A stretch of 8,236 nucleotides of DNA, taken from NCBI GenBank assembly GCA_964478455.1, contig CAYZJD010000200.1, forward strand, positions 1-8,236. The letters run 5' to 3'. This DNA is from CAYZJD01 sp964478455 (lineage in GTDB: Bacteria; Acidobacteriota; Terriglobia; Bryobacterales; Bryobacteraceae). The notes below the pieces were generated by a model, which saw only the letters and a program-made list of their open reading frames with translations, was not told the origin of the DNA and searched no databases. Positions 1-5,337 of the stretch are shown here, piece after piece. A program made the position numbers and the translations under genes. The number at the start of each line of letters is the position of its first letter. Position 1 is the stretch's first letter.

Positions 1-64
1 GAGCCGCGGCCGGCGCGGCTCCGGCGAGGAAATCGATGAGCACATCCGTATCCGCCACAATCAT
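1..64 (-). CDS. PIN-domain toxin (VapC-like), N-terminal fragment, runs off the left edge
   Basis: Reading the minus strand from an ATG at 62-64 gives 21 codons beginning MIVADTDVLIDFLAG before the window ends. The hydrophobic beta strand followed by D-T-D-V-L-I-D is the standard N-terminus of PIN-domain ribonucleases of the VapC type, and the aspartate at residue 5 sits where the first metal-binding acidic residue is expected. Members of this family cleave RNA, often tRNA or rRNA, and are neutralised by the antitoxin encoded just upstream. The start ATG overlaps the TGA of that antitoxin in an ATGA at 61-64, the usual translational coupling of such pairs. Only the N-terminus is visible, so the remaining catalytic acidic residues cannot be checked; the family call is firm, intactness is unknown. 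Confidence 0.8.
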   Translation of the reverse strand, partial: MIVADTDVLIDFLAGAAPAAA

Positions 65-300
65 CGCCAGAATCCGCGCAAGGCGTTGGTCTCGTCCCGA
101 AATCGGTCAGCCTCTCTCTTGGATAGCGTTCCCCGGAGGCGGAGGGCGCGTCGGCGCAAGAGTTCCTTCTCGGCCACGCCTTCGAGGTATGAATCCAGGG
201 CTTCGGCGATCACAGAAGAGAAACCTTTCTCGCCCCGGCGGGCGGCCAGCTCGAGGAGTCTGGCGCGATGCTCGGGCTTGATTGCGATCGTCGTCCTCAC
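61..300 (-). CDS. VapB-like antitoxin (ribbon-helix-helix type), partner of the PIN toxin
   Basis: A 79-residue protein from a GTG at 298-300, beginning (M)RTTIAIKPEHRARLLELA. A short beta strand (RTTIAIK) followed by two helices and a charged Arg/Glu/Lys-rich C-terminal half fits small antitoxins that bind DNA through the N-terminus and the toxin through the C-terminus. The stop codon overlaps the PIN toxin start by ATGA. The frame stays open upstream to 432, but that extension is the remnant of another toxin gene read in the same frame, so a 123-residue product is unlikely. An in-frame ATG at 313-315 would add five residues (MYNCL). I prefer the GTG because family members as I recall them begin right at this strand, and because a TACAAT -10-like hexamer lies at 307-312, six bases before the GTG. 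Expected to repress its own operon. Confidence 0.72.
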   Translation of the reverse strand: MRTTIAIKPEHRARLLELAARRGEKGFSSVIAEALDSYLEGVAEKELLRRRALRLRGTLSKREADRFRDETNALRGFWR

Positions 301-306
301 GAGACA

Positions 307-328
307 ATTGTACATGCATATGCATGCA
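307..328 (-). promoter_or_regulatory. Candidate promoter -10 plus palindromic operator of the toxin-antitoxin pair
   Basis: A perfect 14-base palindrome, CATGCATATGCATG, occupies 313-326, directly upstream (minus strand) of TACAAT at 307-312 and six bases further from the GTG start at 300. A dyad abutting the -10 element is where an autoregulatory antitoxin would bind. No convincing -35 hexamer is seen. The operator role is inferred from position and symmetry. Confidence 0.5.
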
Positions 329-345
329 GTCCGCCAGGGGATTCG

Positions 346-483
346 AACCGTCGCGTACTCGGGGCCGTCACAAATCAGCAGCCGTAACAGAATCTTTGCG
401 TGGTGCAGATGATGCTCGACTGGGCGAAGCATGACGACCGGCTACGCGCGCAACAGGATGTTTGTGTCAACCAGGACTGTCAA
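346..483 (-). pseudogene. Decayed PIN-domain toxin remnant (in-frame stop, C-terminus lost)
   Basis: Minus-strand translation from a TTG at 481-483 gives LTVLVDTNILLRA, an unmistakable PIN-domain N-terminus with the V-D-T-N motif, then TAG at 442-444. The same frame continues with PVVMLRPVEHHLHHAKILL and a further stretch ending in DGPEYATV at 346. This fits the next part of a PIN domain, a His/Ala helix followed by a Gly-Glu turn. After about 46 codons the similarity ends and the next antitoxin's control region begins, so roughly the C-terminal two thirds are missing, including the later acidic catalytic residues. The start lies seven bases after the stop of the upstream antitoxin, with a GAGG ribosome-binding site spanning that gap, so this was the toxin of that antitoxin. 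The PIN start is clear; the homology after the stop is my judgement from pattern, without an alignment. Confidence 0.68.
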
Positions 484-490
484 CCTGACC

Positions 491-742
491 TCAGTCGTGG
501 TCCCGATAAATGCTCTCGCGGCTGAAAGCAGACGAAGGCAAGTGAGGGAGATCTCTGCCCATCTCAGCTAGCCGATCGAGCGTTGCCTCGATGTCCTGGG
601 GGCTTGCCGGGCGGGCGGGTTGCGTCCGGCCGAGATCTTCGATGACGCTCTGGAGGTAGGCGTCAAGCGGGACGCCCCTGGCGCGCGCCTGGGCGGCGAG
701 GTTCGCCTCGACGTCCGGCCTGAGTTCCAGCCTGACGGTCAT
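491..742 (-). CDS. Antitoxin of a PIN toxin pair, now without an intact toxin
   Basis: An 83-residue protein from ATG at 740-742 (MTVRLELRPDVEANLAAQAR...) to TGA at 491-493. The N-terminal strand T-V-R-L-E-L followed by helices with the A-R-A-R-G and L-D-A-Y-L-Q pattern is typical of small antitoxins placed before PIN toxins. The C-terminal tail ending ESIYRDHD is the toxin-wrapping end I recall from this family. An ATG four codons upstream (752-754) is possible, but the downstream one has GGA about eight bases before it and matches the usual protein start. The gene reads intact, yet the toxin that follows is a truncated remnant with a stop codon, so it is either an orphan relic, an antitoxin acting on a toxin elsewhere, or a DNA-binding protein retained for regulation. 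Confidence 0.7.
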   Translation of the reverse strand: MTVRLELRPDVEANLAAQARARGVPLDAYLQSVIEDLGRTQPARPASPQDIEATLDRLAEMGRDLPHLPSSAFSRESIYRDHD

Positions 743-799
743 GACCGTTTCCATTATTGAACGAAATGCAACTCGTGCATCACGAGAAGCTGGGGGGTC

Positions 800-1582
800 T
801 CAGCCAGGGCACGATTCGCCGATCACCGGCAGCAACGGCTTGGCGGCCTCCAGGTCCAGGAACCGTGGGTCGAGCAGGCGCGACGGCTCGAGGTTGCCCA
901 TGGCCGCGAGCAGCGTCTCTTTCAGGTGGGGGTAGTCTTTTTCGAGAGTCGAGAAGAGGTCGCGCAGCGAGCGCCGCACCGTCCCGGTCTTCTGGGAGCA
1001 GCCGCAAGGGATCACCGGCGCGCCGAGCGATTCGGCGAAGGCGTGCGTGATCTCCTCGCTCGTGAACACGAGCGGGCGGATGAGGCGGAAATCCCGGGCG
1101 CGGGAATAGGTCACCGGAGGCATGGCGCTCAGGCGCCCGTTGAAGAGCGCGTTGCGCAGCAGGGCTTCGCAGAAGTCGTCGGCGGTGTGGCCGAAGGCGA
1201 TGACGTTGGCGCCAAGTCCTCGCGCCACTTCGTAGATCGCCCGCCGCCGGTAGCGGCTACACAAATCGCAGCCGTGCTCCGGCTGCTCGTCCAGAAGCCG
1301 CGTCGACGGCCTGTCGTGGTAGTAAGTCCAGGCGACCCCCCGCGCGCGGAGATATTCGCCCAGCGGCTCGACCGGTCGCAGAAACTTGCCCTGCTCGATG
1401 GTGAAGGCGCAAACGGTGAACTCCACCGGCGCGCGCTTCTCGAGCATGAGCAGCGCTTCAAGCAGCGTGAGTGAATCCTTCCCGCCGGAGAGCGCCACCG
1501 CCACGCGGTCCCCGTCGCGGATCATCCGGAAACGGTGGATGGCCTCGCCCACCCTGCGGAGTAAAGTCTTGCCCAGGTCCAA
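800..1582 (-). CDS. ttcA: tRNA 2-thiocytidine(32) synthetase TtcA-like, PP-loop ATPase
   Basis: The protein has 260 residues from a TTG at 1580-1582. TtcA thiolates C32 in the anticodon loop of some tRNAs, activating the base with ATP and using a [4Fe-4S] cluster. Visible features: the PP-loop SGGKDS at residues 32-37; C-D-L-C at 105-108 followed by SRYRRR, matching the C-x-x-C-S-R-x-R-R of TtcA; FGHTADD at 130-136 (E. coli has LGHHRDD); MPP at 154-156; and PCGCSQ near 192-197 supplying the third cluster cysteine (E. coli has PCNLCGSQ). The C-terminal YPHLKETLLAAMGNLEPSRL also follows TtcA closely. The frame is open upstream to 1759, but that would overlap rsmB by 125 bases with Arg/Ser-rich low-quality sequence. 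TTG is the only plausible start between the rsmB start and the conserved domain, and TATAAT lies six bases before it. Divergent from rsmB. Confidence 0.87.
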   Translation of the reverse strand: MDLGKTLLRRVGEAIHRFRMIRDGDRVAVALSGGKDSLTLLEALLMLEKRAPVEFTVCAFTIEQGKFLRPVEPLGEYLRARGVAWTYYHDRPSTRLLDEQPEHGCDLCSRYRRRAIYEVARGLGANVIAFGHTADDFCEALLRNALFNGRLSAMPPVTYSRARDFRLIRPLVFTSEEITHAFAESLGAPVIPCGCSQKTGTVRRSLRDLFSTLEKDYPHLKETLLAAMGNLEPSRLLDPRFLDLEAAKPLLPVIGESCPG

Positions 1583-1587
1583 GCAAC

Positions 1588-1594
1588 TATTATA
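1588..1594. promoter_or_regulatory. Candidate bidirectional -10 region between ttcA and rsmB
   Basis: TATTATA on the plus strand contains TATTAT (1588-1593) for rsmB and, on the minus strand, a perfect TATAAT (1594-1589) for ttcA. The minus-strand transcript would begin at or next to the ttcA TTG; the plus-strand one near 1600, about 35 bases before the rsmB ATG. No good -35 is seen on either side. It is the only AT-rich spot in the 52-base divergent gap. Function is inferred. Confidence 0.45.
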
Positions 1595-1634
1595 GGAACT
1601 GCGTTCGGCCGCTCCTCCGGCGCGTGTTACCGCT

Positions 1635-2780
1635 ATGTCCCCGGCGCGCAGCAAGGCGTTCGCGATCCTGGAACGGGTCGAGCGCGGCGCCTTCGCTTCC
1701 GATCTGCTGCGCGAAGCCACGGACCTCGATGCCCGCGACGCCGCCCTTGCCTCGACCATCGTCTTTGGCTGCCTCCGGTTTCGCGCTCAGCTCGACTTCC
1801 TCATCGAGACGCTCTCCGGCCGCCCCGCCGAAAAACTCGACAGCGAGGTCCGCACCGCCTTGCGCATGGGCATCTACCAGTTGCGCTGCCTCGACCGCGT
1901 CCCGTCTTACGCTGCGGTCGGCGAGAGCGTGGACCTGGTCAAGCGCGCCGGCAAGCGCTCCGCCGCCGGCCTCGTGAATGCGCTGCTGCGCAAGGTCAAC
2001 CGAGAGCCGGTGACCTGGCCGGATCGCGCCACGGAGCTTTCCATCCCCGCGTGGATGCTTGAGCGTTGGGACCGGCAATGCGGCAGGGGAACCGCGGACG
2101 GGATCGCCCGCGCGTTTCTGAGTCCTCCGGAGACGTACGTCCGCGTGCCCCCGGGCCAAAGCGTCGATTCGAGCAGCCTGGAGCCCACGGACGTTCCCGG
2201 GTGCTACCGCGCGACCGGCGAGCCGCCCGCCGGGCTGCGCCAGCAAGACATCGGCTCCCAATCCATCGTTCCCCTTCTTGACCTGAGGCCCGGCCTGATG
2301 TTCCTGGACCTGTGCGCCGCGCCCGGAAACAAGACGGCCCAGGCTCTGGAGAGCGGCGTGCTCGCCGTCGCCTGTGACGTCTCACCGGCGCGGCTCACGG
2401 GCCTGCGCCCGCTTCCCTGCGATCTGGTCGTGCTCGATGCTGCCCGGTCCCTTCCTTTTTGCCGCTGCTTCGATCGCATCCTCCTCGATGTGCCCTGCTC
2501 CGGGACCGGCACCCTCGGCCGCAACCCGGAGATCAAGTGGCGCGTTCAGCCCGCCGACTTCATGGCCTTCCACGACCGGCAGGTACAAATGCTCCGCAAC
2601 GCCCTCGAATTGCTCACGCCCGGCGGTGTGCTCGTCTACTCCACCTGTTCGCTGGAGCCGGAGGAAAACGAGCAGGTTGTGGAGGAGGTTCTTGTGCGGC
2701 GCCCGGAAACAGTTCTGCGCCGCATCCCCGGGCGCGACCCCGGGGACGGCTTTTTTGCGGCTGTGCTACGATCGGGCTAA
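1635..2780 (+). CDS. rsmB: 16S rRNA (cytosine-967 C5)-methyltransferase RsmB
   Basis: A 381-residue S-adenosylmethionine-dependent enzyme that methylates C967 of 16S rRNA during small-subunit assembly. The first ~130 residues form the helical NusB-like RNA-binding domain (RSKAFAILERVERGAF, then RTALRMGIYQL near 73-83). The catalytic domain shows the SAM motif FLDLCAAPGNKTAQ at 223-236, motif IV LLDVPCSGTGTLGRNPEIKW with Cys288, and motif VI YSTCSLEPEENEQ with Cys338. In this family the motif VI cysteine attacks the base and the motif IV cysteine helps release product. It is shorter than E. coli RsmB (429), partly because the segment between the SAM motif and motif IV is compact. No clear Shine-Dalgarno precedes the ATG. 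First gene of the plus-strand run; rpe follows after nine bases. Confidence 0.92.
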   Translation: MSPARSKAFAILERVERGAFASDLLREATDLDARDAALASTIVFGCLRFRAQLDFLIETLSGRPAEKLDSEVRTALRMGIYQLRCLDRVPSYAAVGESVDLVKRAGKRSAAGLVNALLRKVNREPVTWPDRATELSIPAWMLERWDRQCGRGTADGIARAFLSPPETYVRVPPGQSVDSSSLEPTDVPGCYRATGEPPAGLRQQDIGSQSIVPLLDLRPGLMFLDLCAAPGNKTAQALESGVLAVACDVSPARLTGLRPLPCDLVVLDAARSLPFCRCFDRILLDVPCSGTGTLGRNPEIKWRVQPADFMAFHDRQVQMLRNALELLTPGGVLVYSTCSLEPEENEQVVEEVLVRRPETVLRRIPGRDPGDGFFAAVLRSG

Positions 2781-2789
2781 GTCCCTAAA

Positions 2790-3464
2790 ATGGTTCAAGT
2801 TATTCCCTCGATCCTGTCGGCGGACTTCGCGCGCCTGGGCGAACAGATCGCGTCGGTGGAAGCGGCCGGCGCGTCCATGCTCCACATCGACGTCATGGAC
2901 GGCCACTTCGTGCCCAACCTCACGGTCGGCCCTCCGGTGGTGAAGTCGGTCCGCAAGGTGACGAGACTCAGCCTCGACGTCCACCTCATGATCACCAATC
3001 CGGAAGATCATGTCGCGGCGTTCGTCGAAGCAGGCGCCGACCAGATCTCGGTCCACCAGGAGGCCTGTCCCCACCTCGACCGCGCGCTGCGGCTCGTCCA
3101 GAGCGAAGGGGCGCTGGCGGGCGCCGTCCTCAACCCCTCGACGCCGATTACAATGGTAGAGGAAGTTCTGGATCTTGCCGACTACGTGCTCCTGATGAGC
3201 GTGAACCCCGGCTTTGGCGCGCAAACGTTCATTCCGCGAACGTTCGACAAGGTCCGTGCCCTCAGCCGTCGCCGACGGGAGCTGGGCCTGCGGTTTCCCA
3301 TCGAGATTGACGGCGGCGTCAACCTGGAGAATGTAGCTGAGGTGGTTCGCGCCGGGTGCGACTGGATTGTCGCCGGGTCCACGATTTTTCACAGCCCGGA
3401 TCCGGGCGCCGTTTTCGCCGAGATGCAGAGGCTGGCGCGCGAGGCGGTTGCGGTGAGGGCGTGA
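2790..3464 (+). CDS. rpe: Ribulose-phosphate 3-epimerase
   Basis: A 224-residue TIM-barrel enzyme, full family length, interconverting D-ribulose 5-phosphate and D-xylulose 5-phosphate in the pentose-phosphate pathway (and the Calvin cycle where present) in the cytoplasm. Signatures: PSILSADFARLG at 6-17; HIDVMDGHFVPNLTVGP at 32-48; LDVHLM at 62-67; MSVNPGFGAQTFIP near 136-149; IEIDGGV at 171-177; VAGSTIF at 194-200. The metal ligands expected in the family, His32, Asp34, His65 and Asp174, are all present, with Asp34 and Asp174 also being the acid-base pair. The gene starts nine bases after the rsmB stop with no strong ribosome-binding site, which suggests translation coupled to rsmB. The 28-base gap to the next gene points to one transcript. 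Confidence 0.95.
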   Translation: MVQVIPSILSADFARLGEQIASVEAAGASMLHIDVMDGHFVPNLTVGPPVVKSVRKVTRLSLDVHLMITNPEDHVAAFVEAGADQISVHQEACPHLDRALRLVQSEGALAGAVLNPSTPITMVEEVLDLADYVLLMSVNPGFGAQTFIPRTFDKVRALSRRRRELGLRFPIEIDGGVNLENVAEVVRAGCDWIVAGSTIFHSPDPGAVFAEMQRLAREAVAVRA

Positions 3465-3492
3465 GGAGATTCAATAACCGGTTGGTGAGTTT

Positions 3493-4719
3493 ATGCTAAA
3501 ACGGCCGAAGATTCTTGCTCTTGTTTTGCTGGTGGTAGCGGCGCTGGGGCTGCTCGTCTCCTGCGGCGGCAAACGCTACGAGAACCCAATCGACAAGGAC
3601 ACCCTTCAGCCCGACAAGGTACTCTTCGACAAGGCGATCAGGGACGTCGAGAAGGGGCGCTACGAGATCGCCCGCCTCACTCTCCAGACGCTGATCAGCA
3701 CGTACGACACAAGCGAGTACCTGGCCAAAGCCAAGCTGGCGATCGCCGATTCCTGGTTTCGCGAAGGGGGCGCTCACGGCCTGGCCCAGGCCGAAGCCGA
3801 GTACAAGGACTTCATTCTGTTCTACCCCACCATGGAGGAAGCGGCCGAGGCAGCGGAGAAAGTGTGCATGATCCACTTCCGGCAGATGGAAAAGCCCGAT
3901 CGCGACACCATGCACGCCCTTCGGGCCGAGGACGAGTGCCGCCAGGTGCTGGTACAGTTCCCCAACAGCCGGTTCGCGCCGCGCGCACAGCAGTTGCTGC
4001 GCCAGATCCAGGAAGTTCTGGCGGAGCACGAGTATCGCGTTGGGGCGTTTTATCACAACAAGGGCAGCTATCCTTCCGCGGCCAACCGCCTCCAGTCCCT
4101 GACGGATCATTACCCGCTGTACAGCAAAGCGGACGAGTCCCTTTGGCGGCTGGGCGACTCCTATGCCAGAATGGGTCCCCGTTTTCGCGACCGGAGCGCG
4201 ACGGCCTACGCCCGCATTGTTCGCGACTATCCGCTCAGCTCCTATGTGGATGAGGCCAAGAAGAAGCTGAACGCCATGGAGGCGCCGGTCCCCGAAGCCG
4301 ATCCGGTGGCGCTTGCGCGGCTGAAATACGAACTCGAGAACACGAAGAATCCCGGCCTGATGAGTCACTTCTGGGGGATTTTCAGGAAGAGCCCGGACGT
4401 GTCCATGGCCGCCAAGTCCGGCGAGCCGGCCATGACCAGCCTGCGGCCCACGATCCCAGCCAGCGTGCCGTCGGCGGCCGCCAGCGCCGGGGCGCCAACC
4501 GCCGAGGTATCGGTTTCCACCGTTACCGACTCGACCGCGCTGGACACCAAGCCGGACGCCCGCATGAGCGGCGGGCAACCGGCGACTTCCAGGCAGGCGC
4601 CGGGCGTGGGGCCGGCTACCGGGGCCGCGGCCCAAGAGCAGGCGCCCGCTTCCACGACAGACAAGGGCAAGAAGAAGAAGGACGACAAAAAGAAACAGAA
4701 GAAGGCGCCTGCTCCATGA
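3493..4719 (+). CDS. bamD: BamD-like outer-membrane assembly lipoprotein with long C-terminal tail
   Basis: A 408-residue predicted lipoprotein. A basic start (MLKRPK), a hydrophobic stretch at about 7-22 and the lipobox LVSC with Cys24 indicate export and lipid attachment. Residues ~40-265 are TPR-type helical hairpins typical of BamD/YfiO, the essential lipoprotein of the BAM complex that inserts beta-barrel proteins into the outer membrane: FDKAIRDVEKGRYEIARLTL, AEAEYKDFILFYP, VLVQFPNSRFAPRA, YHNKGSYPSAANRL and ADESLWRLGDSYARMG. E. coli BamD is about 245 residues; here ~110-140 extra residues follow, rich in Ala, Pro, Ser and Thr, ending in a lysine-rich tail (KGKKKKDDKKKQKK). GGTG lies five bases before the ATG. 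The last codons overlap the response-regulator start by ATGA. The core could also belong to a related TPR outer-membrane lipoprotein, but BamD fits best. Confidence 0.85.
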   Translation: MLKRPKILALVLLVVAALGLLVSCGGKRYENPIDKDTLQPDKVLFDKAIRDVEKGRYEIARLTLQTLISTYDTSEYLAKAKLAIADSWFREGGAHGLAQAEAEYKDFILFYPTMEEAAEAAEKVCMIHFRQMEKPDRDTMHALRAEDECRQVLVQFPNSRFAPRAQQLLRQIQEVLAEHEYRVGAFYHNKGSYPSAANRLQSLTDHYPLYSKADESLWRLGDSYARMGPRFRDRSATAYARIVRDYPLSSYVDEAKKKLNAMEAPVPEADPVALARLKYELENTKNPGLMSHFWGIFRKSPDVSMAAKSGEPAMTSLRPTIPASVPSAAASAGAPTAEVSVSTVTDSTALDTKPDARMSGGQPATSRQAPGVGPATGAAAQEQAPASTTDKGKKKKDDKKKQKKAPAP

Positions 4720-5300
4720 GCCTCGTCCTGCTGGCCGACGACAGCCCGCACGCCCAGCGCATCGGAGAGCGCATCCTGCGGGAGGAAGGGTTCGAGGTCG
4801 TTACGGTCACGGACGGAGAAACCGCTCTGATTCGCCTGGAAGATACTGCGCCCGACGTCATCCTGGCCGACGTCCTGCTGCCTCGACGGTCGGGCTACGA
4901 AGTCTGCTCTCACGTCAAGAACCACCCGCGCTTCGGCCACGCACGCGTGATTCTCACAGCCGGGGCGCTCGAACCGCTCGACGAACAGGAGGCGCGCCGT
5001 GTCGGCGCCGACGCGGTCTTGCGGAAACCGTTCGAGGCTTCCCTCGTGCTGGCCACGCTCAAGCCCCTGCTCGGAGCCACGTCCGCGCCATCGTCCCGGC
5101 CTGCGCCACCGGCCGAGCCTCCCAAGCCGCACGCCCCTCCCGTTCTGCATGCCGCCGAGGGTGTTCCCGCGGCCCCAGCTCAGGCCCCGGAGATCGACCC
5201 GGAGCGCGTCCGCGCCGCTGTCACGCTCGCCCTGGACGCCTCGCTGCCTGCCCTCGTGGACGAGATCACAGCCAAGGTCCTCATCGCTTTGAAGGAATGA
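4716..5300 (+). CDS. Single-receiver response regulator with proline-rich linker and helical tail
   Basis: 194 residues. Residues 1-120 are a CheY-like receiver: acidic pair Asp8-Asp9 (LADDS), phospho-acceptor Asp52 (ILADVLLP), Thr81 (ILTAG) and Lys104 (RKPFE), all the residues needed for phosphorylation and switching. A Pro/Ala-rich linker at ~121-158 leads to a C-terminal stretch (ERVRAAVTLALDASLPALVD, then EITAKVLIALKE) that looks like one or two amphipathic helices and could bind a partner or dimerise. There is no DNA-binding, GGDEF or other recognised output domain, and no histidine kinase in the window. The ATG overlaps the bamD stop as ATGA, so the two are almost certainly co-translated. 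The output is unknown; protein-protein signalling is the likeliest mode. Confidence 0.87.
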   Translation: MSLVLLADDSPHAQRIGERILREEGFEVVTVTDGETALIRLEDTAPDVILADVLLPRRSGYEVCSHVKNHPRFGHARVILTAGALEPLDEQEARRVGADAVLRKPFEASLVLATLKPLLGATSAPSSRPAPPAEPPKPHAPPVLHAAEGVPAAPAQAPEIDPERVRAAVTLALDASLPALVDEITAKVLIALKE

Positions 5301-5302
5301 GC

Positions 5303-5320
5303 CGCCCGCTGCGGGTGTTT
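5303..5320 (+). terminator. Weak candidate terminator of the rsmB-rpe-bamD-regulator operon
   Basis: CGCCCG-CTG-CGGGTG forms a six-pair stem (one G-U) with a three-base loop at 5303-5317, followed by TTT. It lies three bases after the response-regulator stop in the 37-base convergent gap, where a terminator is expected, but the U-tract is short. Confidence 0.35.
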
Positions 5321-5337
5321 CCGAGTGCCGCCGGCTA

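Noticed and set aside
330..405. Complete tRNA gene on the minus strand
   Set aside because: Only the T-loop segment looks like tRNA. The T-stem has mismatches and no anticodon or D arm folds at the right distance.
743..799. Additional small gene between the first antitoxin and ttcA
   Set aside because: Only 57 bases lie between the two genes on the minus strand; no ribosome-binding site or motif is visible.
1583..1759. N-terminal extension of ttcA to an ATG at 1757-1759
   Set aside because: It overlaps the start of rsmB by 125 bases, is Arg/Ser/Ala-rich antisense-type sequence, and lies before the conserved TtcA domain.
1590..2261. 223-codon open frame antisense to rsmB
   Set aside because: The coding strand carries the NusB-like and methyltransferase motifs; the antisense product is Ala/Gly/Arg-rich without motifs.
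3496..4635. 379-codon open frame antisense to bamD
   Set aside because: High-GC shadow: it has no recognisable motif, is Gly/Arg/His-rich, and lies fully opposite a gene with clear lipoprotein and TPR features.
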